A DNA stretch of 64,000 nucleotides. Source: Chryseobacterium sp. 52 (GTDB lineage Bacteria; Bacteroidota; Bacteroidia; Flavobacteriales; Weeksellaceae). The translations under genes were made by a program, and so were the position numbers. Below are positions 17,198 through 26,366 of this stretch, piece after piece (the first letter of the stretch is position 1; every line of letters begins with the position of its first letter). The DNA lies in NCBI RefSeq assembly GCF_002754245.1, contig NZ_PEEX01000001.1, positions 2,770,001 to 2,834,000 of the forward strand. Direction: 5' to 3'. A model generated the notes under the pieces. The model did not search any database and was not told the DNA's origin. It was given only the letters and a program-made list of their open reading frames with translations.

Positions 17198-18514
17198 TTA
17201 TTGCAGAAACCACATCTCGAAAGAACTGCCCTCTTCCTGTGCATGGTAGATAAGATATCCCCGATGGGCTTCCATAATGCTTTTGGAAAGGGTTAAGCCA
17301 ATTCCGGAACCTCCGTTTCTTGTGGTAAAAAACGGCAGAAATATTTTACTTTTAATTTCATCGGTAATCCCTGAGCCATTGTCTGTTAATGTTAAAATAA
17401 CCCGGTTGTTATGGGACTTTATAGATGTTTTAATGATCTTTTCTTCCTTTTCAGAGACGGCAAATATAGCGTTGAGATAGAGATTGATAAGGCTTCGTTC
17501 AATCATTTTAAGATCCGCGGAAACAAAATGTTCTTCCAAATCTAAAACCACCTGAATATGATTCTTTTCAAATTCATGTTTTAAAAAATCAACCGCAGAC
17601 TCTGTAATTTTTTTCAGAGAAACACTTTTAAGAATCGGTTTGGGGAGTTCGGCCACCTGGCGGTAATTGTCAACGAAATTGAGAAGCTGTTTTGATTTTG
17701 AAGTGATAATCATCAGGCTTTCTTTCATTTCTTCCTGATCTTCCTTATTGATGGTGTCTTGATTACTAATGTATTCCAGATTCTGGATAAGACTGTTGAC
17801 CGGAGTTAATGTATTTAAAAGCTCGTGAGAAATAACTTTCATGAGGTTGTTCCAGGCCAGTTTTTCTTTTTGTTCAATGATTTTCTGAACAGATTCTAAA
17901 GTGATAACGTAAAAACTGTGCTGAACATTTTTCACCTGTTTTGTTCTCATAGAAAAAGACTGTTTCGCATTTTGACGGATAGAAATATCAAGAAATTCCT
18001 GCCAGCTTTCATAATTTGTCTCCTCAATAATTCTATAAAATTCAGGAATTTTAGTGGCGTACAGCTTCCATGAATTATATTTTGGGATTTCCAGTATATT
18101 CAGGAAGGTAGGATTCACATAAAATACTTTCCACTCCTTATCGGTCTCAGATAAAATCATCAGACCGATGTCCATTTGATCTAAAATACTTTCATACAGT
18201 AGTTTATAGGAAGATAAAGAAAGGTGTTCATTTTTACTCTGGTAATATAATTGTACACTGCTGCTCATGAGTTCAGCGCCATTTTCTTTTGGAAATAGTG
18301 AAAAATCTTTTTTGATGATGGCTTGAATAATTTTTTCCGTTTTTGCAATTTGAGATAAAAATGAGGAATTGGCTAAAAGGATTAAAATAACAATCAGGGT
18401 AGAAAAAAGAAGCACATTAATCCATTTTTCTATTAAGAAGAAATGATAGGATAATATTCCACAGACGATAGCCAACGAAATGTAAGTCAACGAGATGTAA
18501 TTATGTTTACCCAT
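17198..18514 (-). CDS. NtrB-like sensor histidine kinase
   Basis: 438 aa. Two membrane segments at ~7-27 and ~33-52 with almost no periplasmic loop, so the signal is sensed in the membrane or cytoplasm. A PAS-like region spans ~105-215, then HisKA with the phospho-His in VISHELLNTLTPVNSL, and HATPase_c with LTDNGSGITDEIKSKIFLPFFTTRNGGSGIGLTLSK. The TTRxGGSGIGL signature is typical of NtrB/AtoS-type kinases that pair with sigma-54 activators. It lies 22 nt downstream of the NtrC-like regulator, in the same operon. Confidence 0.92.
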   Translation of the reverse strand: MGKHNYISLTYISLAIVCGILSYHFFLIEKWINVLLFSTLIVILILLANSSFLSQIAKTEKIIQAIIKKDFSLFPKENGAELMSSSVQLYYQSKNEHLSLSSYKLLYESILDQMDIGLMILSETDKEWKVFYVNPTFLNILEIPKYNSWKLYATKIPEFYRIIEETNYESWQEFLDISIRQNAKQSFSMRTKQVKNVQHSFYVITLESVQKIIEQKEKLAWNNLMKVISHELLNTLTPVNSLIQNLEYISNQDTINKEDQEEMKESLMIITSKSKQLLNFVDNYRQVAELPKPILKSVSLKKITESAVDFLKHEFEKNHIQVVLDLEEHFVSADLKMIERSLINLYLNAIFAVSEKEEKIIKTSIKSHNNRVILTLTDNGSGITDEIKSKIFLPFFTTRNGGSGIGLTLSKSIMEAHRGYLIYHAQEEGSSFEMWFLQ

Positions 18515-18536
18515 TAAAATCTAAATATATATTCAA

Positions 18537-19880
18537 TTATAACCCGAATTTTTCCATTCTTCTGTATAAAGCGGCTCTTGAGAGCCCCAGGTCTTCAGAA
18601 GCCAAAGATATGTTGCCCTGATGTTTTTTCAGTGCTTTTTTAATGAGCATTTCTTCCATCTCTTCAATATTAAGATTGGTGATTGTATTTTCCTGTTCTT
18701 CCAGTTGGGGCATCAACAGCTGAAGATTTTTGTCATTGGATAAAATTACACTTCGTTCTATGCAATGGTCCAGTTCACGGATATTTCCGGGCCACGGATA
18801 ATTTTTGAGCTGAGATAATAAGCTTTCAGATAACTCTAAATCCGGCTTATGGTATTTCTGTTTGTAGCGGTCTAAGAAATAAGTAGCCAGAATCTCTATG
18901 TCTTCCTGCCTTTCTCTTAAAGCGGGAATATTAATTTCCACCGTGTTAATTCTGTAATATAAATCCTGGCGAAAACGGTTCTCCGCCACAGCTTTTTTCA
19001 GGTTCTCATTAGTCGCAAAAATAAAGCGTACATCCAATATCCTTTCTTTTGTCTCACCAATTCTGGAGAGTTTTTTGTTTTGGATCAGGCTAAGCAGTTT
19101 AGTCTGGAGCTGAAGTGGAAGATTGCCTATTTCATCCAGAAAAACAGTTCCGTTCTGGGTGTTTTCTATTTTTCCGGCATAATCCTCATGGGCATCTGTA
19201 AATGCTCCCTTTTTATATCCGAATAATTCAGCTTCAAAAAGATTCTCAGAAATACTTCCCAGATCAATATGCACAAAAGGTTCATTTTTTCTGTCAGACT
19301 GTTCATGAATAGATTCCGCCAAAACATATTTTCCCGTTCCGTTTTCACCCAAAAGAAGAATATTGGCATCCGTAGGAGAGACCTTTTTTATTTGATCAAG
19401 AATTTCCTGCATTTTAAGCGAATGACTGTCCAGCCGGTACTGATTGCTTTTCTGATTGATGTTCTCCCATTGACTCAGCTTTTTATTTTTTCGTGAAATA
19501 TCCACGGCAAGATTTACAGAGGCGTACAGTTTTTCGTTATTCCAGGGTTTGAGGATAAAATCAGACGCTCCCTTTTTTAAACCTTCAATAGCCAATTCCA
19601 CTTCACCATAAGCCGTCATCAGAATGATAGGAAGCTGTGGTTCAAGTGTTTTTATTTCATTCATCCAGTACAGGCCATCCTGACCATTTTCAAATCCTTT
19701 CCGGAAATTCATATCCAAAACAACAGCATCGATCTGGTGTTCAAGGATAAATTTCAGAATTTTTGTGGGATGGCTAAGGCAGCTTACCTCCGAGAAAAAT
19801 TTCTTGAGCCAGACCCTTGCAGAAAATAAAATATCTTCATTATCATCTACAATCAATATATGAGCTTCTTTTTTACGCAT
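18537..19880 (-). CDS. Sigma-54-dependent response regulator (NtrC family)
   Basis: 447 aa with all three domains. Receiver ~1-120 (LIVDDNEDILFSARVWL; phospho-Asp in AVVLDMNF). AAA+ ~150-380 with Walker A GENGTGKYVLAESIH, the sigma-54 contact loop GYKKGAFTDA, Walker B NGTVFLDEIGNL and the arginine-finger region RFRQDLYYRINTVEINIPALRER. Fis-type HTH at the C-terminus (NISLASEDLGLSRAALYRRMEKFG). It is divergent from the exporter operon, whose upstream region contains tandem dyads (19938-19974) and a sigma-54-like promoter (20038-20054). Confidence 0.95.
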   Translation of the reverse strand: MRKKEAHILIVDDNEDILFSARVWLKKFFSEVSCLSHPTKILKFILEHQIDAVVLDMNFRKGFENGQDGLYWMNEIKTLEPQLPIILMTAYGEVELAIEGLKKGASDFILKPWNNEKLYASVNLAVDISRKNKKLSQWENINQKSNQYRLDSHSLKMQEILDQIKKVSPTDANILLLGENGTGKYVLAESIHEQSDRKNEPFVHIDLGSISENLFEAELFGYKKGAFTDAHEDYAGKIENTQNGTVFLDEIGNLPLQLQTKLLSLIQNKKLSRIGETKERILDVRFIFATNENLKKAVAENRFRQDLYYRINTVEINIPALRERQEDIEILATYFLDRYKQKYHKPDLELSESLLSQLKNYPWPGNIRELDHCIERSVILSNDKNLQLLMPQLEEQENTITNLNIEEMEEMLIKKALKKHQGNISLASEDLGLSRAALYRRMEKFGL

Positions 19881-19937
19881 ATTATTTTTAAAAAATTAAT
19901 TAATCAGAGAACTCCTTACACAAAATTAATGCTTAAG

Positions 19938-19974
19938 TGTTCATTATCGCACAAAAAGTGTCCGATAATGAACA
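19938..19974. promoter_or_regulatory. Tandem activator-binding dyads (UAS) for the NtrC-like regulator
   Basis: Two 16-bp sites, TGTTCATTATCGCACA (19938-19953) and TGTCCGATAATGAACA (19959-19974), are near reverse complements of each other and each is an imperfect TGT-N10-ACA dyad. Their centres are 21 bp apart, two helical turns, as expected for NtrC-type oligomers. They lie 64 bp upstream of the -24/-12 element. Confidence 0.7.
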
Positions 19975-20037
19975 GTTTTTATAAACAGGTTTAAAGCTTT
20001 ATTTCAGATTATCAAAGACTTACGGACTTATAAATCT

Positions 20038-20054
20038 CTGGCATCTGGATTGTG
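20038..20054 (+). promoter_or_regulatory. Sigma-54 (-24/-12) promoter of the exporter operon
   Basis: CTGGCATCTGGATTGTG aligns with YTGGCACGrNNNTTGCW: the -24 GG and TTG elements are present at the right spacing, with the -12 GC changed to GT. It is 33 nt upstream of the adaptor start codon and downstream of the tandem dyads. Confidence 0.65.
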
Positions 20055-20086
20055 TAATTAACTGTAAGCAAACGAGTTATCTTAAT

Positions 20087-21334
20087 ATGGATACGAAAAT
20101 AGTAAAAAAGAAATCTAAATTGAAAATTGTTTTAGTCGGATTGATGATAATAGTGGCAGGATCACTGTTCAGTCTGTATTTTGTTAAACAGAAAAAGACG
20201 TATAATGTTTCAGCGGAAGAAATTCAGATGGAAGAAGTTACCCGTGGAAAATTTGAAGATATGCTGATGCTTACTGCGCAGACACAATCTTTAAATTCCT
20301 CTCTGGTGAATGTTTTGGAAGGCGGTGCCATAAAAGAAATATTTGCCGAAGATGGACAGATTCTAACGAAAGGGCAGCCCATTGCACAAGTGTACAACCC
20401 CAATACAGAATTTAATTACCTGAATCAGGAAACGGGAATCATGCAGCAGATCAGCCAGATGAGAAGTACCCTGCTTGAACTTAAAAATCAGGAATTTATT
20501 CAGGACAAAGAATTATTACAGTCCCAGAATGATTATAATACGGCTTTACAATCGTTTAATTTGCAGAAACGTCTTTATGATGCCGAAATCGGGAAAAAGA
20601 CAGATTATGATATCAGTCTTCAGAATCTAAATTACCAGAAACAACGAAAATCAATCGTAGAAAAAGGATCTTTTAATGAAAAAAAATCCCGAAACTCACA
20701 AATGTCTGCCGTCAATTCCTCTATCGGTCAAATGGAAAGAAGCCTTCAGATTCTGCATTCCAATAAAAACAATTTCCTGATCATGGCTCCGGCTTCAGGA
20801 AGACTGTCATCATTTAATGTTTCAATCGGTGAAAATCTGACAACAGGGCAGAGCATTGGTAAAATAGATTTGATGGATGGCTATAAATTAGTGGCCAAAG
20901 TAGATGAATACTACATCAATAAACTTCAAAACGGAATCAAAGGAAGTCTGGATAATGATGGTAAACAATACAATGTGATCATCACTAAAATTTTACCGGA
21001 AGTAAAAGACGGACAGTTTTCTGTAGAACTTAACTTTACAGATGTAAAACCACAAAACCTTAAAATAGGGATGACCTTTGGGGTTAAACTGAAACTTTCC
21101 GCAGATACGCAGAGCGTCATGGTTCCTAAAGGTAATTTCTATAAAGATACCAACGGAAAATGGATCTTCGTGGTAAAAGGAAATAAAGCAGAAAAAAGAA
21201 ACATTGTTTTGGGGCGTGAAAATCCTTTATTTTACGAAGTAGTTTCAGGATTGAAAAGCGGGGAAACAGTGATTACATCTGACTATTCAGATATTAAAAA
21301 ATACGAAATCCTTGAGATTAAAAATAAAAAATAA
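20087..21334 (+). CDS. HlyD/MacA-type periplasmic adaptor of an ABC exporter
   Basis: 415 aa. One N-terminal membrane anchor (~15-33), a barrel-sandwich half at ~60-110 (VLEGGAIKEIFAEDGQILTKGQPIAQVYN), a long helical hairpin ~115-235, and the second lipoyl half with ASGRLSSFNVSIGENLTTGQSIGKI, followed by beta-barrel and membrane-proximal domains. Links the inner-membrane ABC permease to a TolC-like channel. First gene of a four-gene operon behind the sigma-54 promoter. Confidence 0.9.
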   Translation: MDTKIVKKKSKLKIVLVGLMIIVAGSLFSLYFVKQKKTYNVSAEEIQMEEVTRGKFEDMLMLTAQTQSLNSSLVNVLEGGAIKEIFAEDGQILTKGQPIAQVYNPNTEFNYLNQETGIMQQISQMRSTLLELKNQEFIQDKELLQSQNDYNTALQSFNLQKRLYDAEIGKKTDYDISLQNLNYQKQRKSIVEKGSFNEKKSRNSQMSAVNSSIGQMERSLQILHSNKNNFLIMAPASGRLSSFNVSIGENLTTGQSIGKIDLMDGYKLVAKVDEYYINKLQNGIKGSLDNDGKQYNVIITKILPEVKDGQFSVELNFTDVKPQNLKIGMTFGVKLKLSADTQSVMVPKGNFYKDTNGKWIFVVKGNKAEKRNIVLGRENPLFYEVVSGLKSGETVITSDYSDIKKYEILEIKNKK

Positions 21335-21363
21335 TTAACCTTCACATTTAAATAAGAATCAAA

Positions 21364-22086
21364 ATGATCAATGTTCAGAATCTTTCTAAAATCTATAAAA
21401 CTGAAGACGTACAGACCAATGCTTTGAATAACATCAGTCTTCATATCAAAGAAGGGGAGTTTGTAGCTATAATGGGGCCTTCAGGCTGCGGAAAATCTAC
21501 ATTTCTTAATATTCTTGGCTTGCTGGATGATGCCTCTACAGGGTCTTACAAATTTGCAGAAGTGGAAACTGTAAAAGCTGGCGAAAAAAAGAAATCTGCT
21601 ATCCGAAAGAAAAATATAGGCTTCATTTTCCAGAATTTTAATCTGATAGATGAGCTTAGTGTCTATGAAAATATAGAATTACCATTAATTTATAACGGAA
21701 TTTCCTCTTCTGAAAGGAAAAGAAGGGTAGAGGAAATTATGGAGCAAATCAATATAGGTCACCGTGCCAATCATTATCCACAACAGCTTTCGGGAGGTCA
21801 GCAGCAGAGAGCAGCCGTTGCAAGAGCCCTGGTAACAAAACCTCAATTGATTCTTGCCGATGAACCTACAGGAAATCTTGACAGTTCCAATGGAAATGAA
21901 GTCATGAATCTCCTGGCAGAACTTCACAGAGAAGGTTCCACCATTGTAATGGTAACGCACTCTTCCTACGACGCAGGCTTTGCTTCCAGAATTGTCAATA
22001 TGAAGGACGGTGAAATATTTAACGAAGAACATGCTTCCCAAAGAAGAGATGTTTTCGAAAAAGCGGATGCTCAGGAAATCCGGTAG
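21364..22086 (+). CDS. ABC transporter ATPase (MacB/LolD type)
   Basis: 240 aa. Walker A GPSGCGKST, Q-loop GFIFQNFNLIDELSVYENI, signature LSGGQQQRAAVARAL, Walker B LILADEPTGNLDS, and H-switch VMVTHSS: complete and canonical. The family powers FtsX-like mechanotransmission permeases exporting antibiotics, peptides or lipoproteins. It follows the adaptor by 29 nt. Confidence 0.95.
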   Translation: MINVQNLSKIYKTEDVQTNALNNISLHIKEGEFVAIMGPSGCGKSTFLNILGLLDDASTGSYKFAEVETVKAGEKKKSAIRKKNIGFIFQNFNLIDELSVYENIELPLIYNGISSSERKRRVEEIMEQINIGHRANHYPQQLSGGQQQRAAVARALVTKPQLILADEPTGNLDSSNGNEVMNLLAELHREGSTIVMVTHSSYDAGFASRIVNMKDGEIFNEEHASQRRDVFEKADAQEIR

Positions 22087-22221
22087 TTAGATCATTTTTT
22101 TTAACTCATTATATTGTCAAAAACTAGTAACCGTGGAAGCTCAGCTTCTTTGATGTCAGGTGTATTTTCGACCTGAACAGGGTTGGAAATATATCTTCAT
22201 CACTTACAAAATTATACTACC
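22087..22221 (+). other. Structured spacer between ATPase and permease
   Basis: 135 nt inside the operon. It contains GAAGCTCAGCTTC (22136-22148, hairpin of GAAGC/GCTTC) and TCAGGT…ACCTGA (22156-22175). Bases 22121-22147 match a 27-nt motif also present at 45426-45452 and 50113-50139. An in-frame upstream start at 22183 exists but lies within this spacer; the permease start at 22222 fits the family better. Confidence 0.5.
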
Positions 22222-24636
22222 ATGCTAAATAACTGGCTTAAAATAGCTTTTATCAATTATAAAAAAAACTGGTTGTCTACTGCAATCAATTTATTTGGAC
22301 TTACGGTTGGTCTTACCGGCTTTATGTTGATTCTATTACACTGGAATGATGAAGAATCATTTGAAAAATGGAATCCTGTAAAAGATCAGATCTACTATTT
22401 TCAGACCTTTCATAAAAAAGAGAATTCTTACGGGAATAATATCTCTGTTCCAATGGCAAGACGTGCCAAAGATGTGATTCCGGGCGTAGAGGATTATGTT
22501 TTGTTCAACGGTTCCGGAATAGGACTTAAAATGACCACCAAGCTCAAAACAGTCTATCAGCAGGAAGGAATGACGGCTACGGAAAGCTTTTTTAAGTTCT
22601 TTCCCTTTAAGCTGGTGTCCGGAACCTATAAAAATGCTTTGAAAGGAGAAGGTGTTATTGCGTTGTCAACGACTGCTGCTAAAAACCTGTTTGGGACAAT
22701 AAATGCTGCCGGAGAGAGTGTGAAATTTGACGGCAAAAACTATGTGGTAACGGCTGTTTATGAGTTGCCAAAAGAAAACAGCCAGATTAAACCGGAATTT
22801 ATCATCAACCCGGTAGAACAGATTAAAGATGATGAAAAGAATTGGGGAAATTTCAATTATGGTTGCTTTTTTATGATTAAAAAAGGCGCAGATCCTACTG
22901 TAATACGACAGAAATTTATAACAGAAATTTTTGAATACAGAGCAAAACTGGACAAGGATTCTTCCGGAATGACCCCTCAGCAATATCTTGACCTGTATGG
23001 TCCGACAGATAGTGTGCTGACTCCTATCGATCAGATAAAACTTCACGCAAAAGCATCTTGGTTTGGATCGCCTGATTTTAAAACCATTATGATATTATTT
23101 ACCCTTTCTGTTTTAATTGTTGTTTTATCAGCTATTAACTTCATTAATCTGAAAACGGCACAGGCTTCTCAAAGAGCAAAGGAAATTGGAGTAAGAAAAG
23201 CGATTGGCAGCACAAGATCCAATCTTATTGTTCAGTTTTTGCTGGAAACGTTTGTCATTTGCATCGCTTCCTATCTGCTTTCACTGGCTTTAACAGAGCT
23301 TCTTTTACCAGGCTTCAACAAGTTTTTTGATAAGGATATGAAGATGAATGACTGGCATATCTACTTTTATTCCTTTGTAATGGTGGTAATGGTAACCTTG
23401 ATTTCCGGATTGATTCCGGCCATGTATCTGTCCAATTTCAAAGCGATAGAAACCCTGAAAGGAAATTTTGCAAGAAGCAAACACGGCATTTGGCTGAGAA
23501 ACGGAATCCTGACTTTACAGCTGATTATTTCATCATTCTTCATTATTGGCGGGCTGATCGTGAATCAACAGGTGAAACATATGATGGACAAAGATCTTGG
23601 CTACAGCGGGAAACAGATTTTGATAGTCAACTTCAATGATTCTAATCCAAAGCCATGGCTGAAATATGAAAGACTTAAAACAGAGATGAGCAAAATTCAG
23701 GGAGTGGCTGAAGTTTCTTATGGAGAGATTGTTCCCGGAAGCAACAGATCCAGCAGCTCAAATGTTGATTTTATGGACAAAAGTATTCAGGCTCAGCACG
23801 GATCTATGGATTACAATTACCTGCAGTTTATGAATGTTAAACTTAAAAAAGGCCGTTGGCTGGATCCTAATCTTACTTCTGATACCATCAATACTGCTTT
23901 GGTTAATGAGGCTTTTGTGAAAAAATTAGGCTGGAAAGATGATGAAGCTTTAAAGAATGAGATACGCCCGGGATTTGATAGCAAAAAATATCATATTGTA
24001 GGTATCGTAAAAGACTTTAATATCAGAAGTTTGAGATCGCAAATAGAACCCATTGTGTTTTTTCATTATAAGGAAACAGCCTGGAAAAGAATGAATGTCT
24101 ATAATATTCAGCTTAAAATAAAACCTGATGATATTGACGGAACGGTAAAAAGAATTAAGAAATACTGGTCAGGATCAGTAGAACCGGGATATCCTGTTGA
24201 ACATTTTTTTGTTGATCAGAAATTTGCCAAAACTTTTGAGAAATACAAAAAACAGCAAACCCTTTTCACCATTCTGAATGCCATGGTATTGATGGTGGCA
24301 TTGTTAGGTCTGTTTGCTTTATCTTCATTAATGATTGAACAGAAACTGAAAGATGTAGCGATTAAAAAGACATTAGGTGCTTCAGACGGAATTTTAATCA
24401 TGGGACTGACGAAACAATTCCTTTGGATTACACTCACTGCTGTTCTTATAAGCATTCCGATCAGTTATTATCTGATGAACGAATGGCTGAAAGACTTTGC
24501 TTACCGAATTGATATGCCGGTTTGGCCATTCATTATAAGTCTTCTTACTCTGCTAGTTTTAACATTCGCTGTCGTGAGTATTAAAGCCTATAAAGCGACA
24601 AAAGTAAGCCTTGTGAAGTATCTTAAATATGAATGA
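22222..24636 (+). CDS. FtsX/MacB-like ABC exporter permease
   Basis: 804 aa from MLNNWLKIAFINYKKNWLS. Topology is the duplicated form common in Bacteroidota: membrane segment ~20-40, large periplasmic MacB_PCD domain, three-segment FtsX domain ~285-410 (RAKEIGVRKAIGSTRSNLIVQFLLE), another membrane segment ~425-450, a second periplasmic domain, and a C-terminal FtsX domain ~690-800 (LKDVAIKKTLGASDGILIMGLTKQFL). The KEIGVRKAIGS/KDVAIKKTLGA motifs mark the two cytoplasmic coupling helices. Works with the ATPase at 21364. Confidence 0.92.
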   Translation: MLNNWLKIAFINYKKNWLSTAINLFGLTVGLTGFMLILLHWNDEESFEKWNPVKDQIYYFQTFHKKENSYGNNISVPMARRAKDVIPGVEDYVLFNGSGIGLKMTTKLKTVYQQEGMTATESFFKFFPFKLVSGTYKNALKGEGVIALSTTAAKNLFGTINAAGESVKFDGKNYVVTAVYELPKENSQIKPEFIINPVEQIKDDEKNWGNFNYGCFFMIKKGADPTVIRQKFITEIFEYRAKLDKDSSGMTPQQYLDLYGPTDSVLTPIDQIKLHAKASWFGSPDFKTIMILFTLSVLIVVLSAINFINLKTAQASQRAKEIGVRKAIGSTRSNLIVQFLLETFVICIASYLLSLALTELLLPGFNKFFDKDMKMNDWHIYFYSFVMVVMVTLISGLIPAMYLSNFKAIETLKGNFARSKHGIWLRNGILTLQLIISSFFIIGGLIVNQQVKHMMDKDLGYSGKQILIVNFNDSNPKPWLKYERLKTEMSKIQGVAEVSYGEIVPGSNRSSSSNVDFMDKSIQAQHGSMDYNYLQFMNVKLKKGRWLDPNLTSDTINTALVNEAFVKKLGWKDDEALKNEIRPGFDSKKYHIVGIVKDFNIRSLRSQIEPIVFFHYKETAWKRMNVYNIQLKIKPDDIDGTVKRIKKYWSGSVEPGYPVEHFFVDQKFAKTFEKYKKQQTLFTILNAMVLMVALLGLFALSSLMIEQKLKDVAIKKTLGASDGILIMGLTKQFLWITLTAVLISIPISYYLMNEWLKDFAYRIDMPVWPFIISLLTLLVLTFAVVSIKAYKATKVSLVKYLKYE

Positions 24637-24690
24637 TATTCATTCTGAGTACTTATTTTTCTTTAAAATATATTTAAATTAATCTTTTAC

Positions 24691-25989
24691 ATGAAAAATT
24701 TTATTTTCATATTTTTTGTCGGGCTATTTCCTGCACAGCAATCCTGGAATCTTCAGCAGTGTCTGGATTATGCTGCAGCCAATCATCCGCTGGTGAAACA
24801 GGCAACAATAAACATCAAAAAAAATGATCATCAGATTGCAGCCTCGAAAGGAATGTTATTGCCTTCCGTAGAGGCTGGAGTGGATCATAGCTATAGTTTT
24901 GGATCCTCAATTAATCAGTCCAGTAACCAGAGAGAAGTACTTAATACACAATACGATCAGCTGAAAGCTCAGGCCAATATTGAACTTTTCAACTGGAGGA
25001 ATTATGTGAATATTTCCCTGTCAAAACTCAACAAAGAAACCAGCTCCTACAGGCTTAAAAAGGCTCAGAATGAAGTGAAAATGAATGTCATTCAAACCTT
25101 TTTTATCTACCAAAACAGTAAAAGCTGGCTCGATGTATTGGAAACTCAGATTTCAGGAATTGAAGAACAGATTAAGCGGACGGAAAAAGAAGTGGAAATA
25201 GGAAGCCGCTCAAAAAGTGATATTTATGACATAAAAGCCAATTTAGGGACGTTGCAGGAACAGTGGGTAACTGCAAAAAATCAACGCGATCTGGCAAAAA
25301 TTAATCTTCTTAACGCTTTAGCCGTTACTCAGGACTCTGTAGATTTTGTGATGAATAATGAGGTGGCTTTAGCGGAAGAAGATTTTGACCATTCTGATTT
25401 TACCAAAAGGTTATTGGAAAATAATCCTGCATATCAGACCGTTCTTGCAGAAATCAAAGCTCAGGAAAAAAGTGTAAGTCTTGCAGGTTCCGCTTATTTA
25501 CCCACCCTGAACGGAAGCTATAGCTGGTCTACTTTTTACAATCAGTTTTTAAATAAAGACAATGTTTCCACTGTCAGTTTTTCAGACCAGTTTACCCAAA
25601 ACAAAAACCAATCTGTTTCTTTTGGACTTAATATTCCGGTTTTTAATAAGTTTCAGGTCAAAAACAACGTAGAAATTGCCAAATTGAATGTGATCAATTC
25701 TACTTATGATAAAGAATTGATTGTTAATAACCTTACCCAAAGCATCAATTCCATAAAAGCCCAGTTTTTAAATGCTCAGGAAAAGTACGGCCTTTTAGAA
25801 TCTAATTTTGAAAATCAGAAACAGTCTTTTCTGAAATCAGAAGAAAAATACAAAGAAGGCCTTATGGATGCATATACCTTCTTTGTAGTGAGAAATAACT
25901 GGCTTCAGGCCAATTATAACCTGATCAGCAGTAAAAATGATGTCATCCAGCAGACTGAATTGCTGAAAGTACTGAAGACCGGATTATAA
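24691..25989 (+). CDS. TolC-like outer-membrane efflux protein
   Basis: 432 aa with an N-terminal signal peptide (MKNFIFIFFVGLFPAQQ). Two OEP repeats: LQQCLDYAAANHPLVKQA at the start and the repeat's second half from ~ENNPAYQTVLAEIKAQEKSVSLAGSAYLPTL. Long alpha-helical segments match TolC barrels. Last gene of the exporter operon; completes an inner membrane-periplasm-outer membrane path. Confidence 0.92.
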   Translation: MKNFIFIFFVGLFPAQQSWNLQQCLDYAAANHPLVKQATINIKKNDHQIAASKGMLLPSVEAGVDHSYSFGSSINQSSNQREVLNTQYDQLKAQANIELFNWRNYVNISLSKLNKETSSYRLKKAQNEVKMNVIQTFFIYQNSKSWLDVLETQISGIEEQIKRTEKEVEIGSRSKSDIYDIKANLGTLQEQWVTAKNQRDLAKINLLNALAVTQDSVDFVMNNEVALAEEDFDHSDFTKRLLENNPAYQTVLAEIKAQEKSVSLAGSAYLPTLNGSYSWSTFYNQFLNKDNVSTVSFSDQFTQNKNQSVSFGLNIPVFNKFQVKNNVEIAKLNVINSTYDKELIVNNLTQSINSIKAQFLNAQEKYGLLESNFENQKQSFLKSEEKYKEGLMDAYTFFVVRNNWLQANYNLISSKNDVIQQTELLKVLKTGL

Positions 25990-26028
25990 GCATAAGTCCT
26001 GATAAACAGTATTTAACCTGTTTTGCCC

Positions 26029-26340
26029 TTATTCAGTATCCGAAACCTTGGCAAGCTCAATCAGCTGTATAGGTTCACTCATCAGTGCATCCATATTTGC
26101 AGCAAAATTCTTAAAATGAATAGTCTGGGCATGGAACTCGAATGCTGCTTGATCTTTAAAAGCTTCATGCATATAAAAGGTGCCGTTATTATTTTTATCC
26201 TCAAAAAGAATGTAATAAAGGCATCCCGGCTCGCTGCGTGTAGGATTTATAAGTTGTAACAGGGCTTCTTTTAATGCAGTTCTTTGTCCTTCTTTAGCTT
26301 TTAGAACTGCTGTTGATGTAAATGTATTGTCGGTCATCAT
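26029..26340 (-). CDS. Antibiotic-biosynthesis-monooxygenase-domain protein (quinol monooxygenase-like)
   Basis: 103 aa, a single ABM ferredoxin-like domain: STAVLKAKEGQRTALKEALLQLI…SEPGCLYYILFEDKNNNGTFYMHEAFKDQAAFEFHAQTIHF. Relatives such as YgiN oxidise quinols without cofactor; others degrade haem or act on polyketides. The family's E…H pattern (FEFHAQTIHFKNF) is present. It is last in a minus-strand run with two beta-propeller proteins and acetolactate decarboxylase. Confidence 0.85.
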   Translation of the reverse strand: MMTDNTFTSTAVLKAKEGQRTALKEALLQLINPTRSEPGCLYYILFEDKNNNGTFYMHEAFKDQAAFEFHAQTIHFKNFAANMDALMSEPIQLIELAKVSDTE

Positions 26341-26366
26341 AATTTGGGGTATAATTTTTTTAAGTT

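Noticed and set aside
17096..17296. Plus-strand frame over the end of the histidine-kinase gene
   Set aside because: It overlaps the terminator of RNA copy 2 and the antisense of the kinase's catalytic end; a shadow of that gene.
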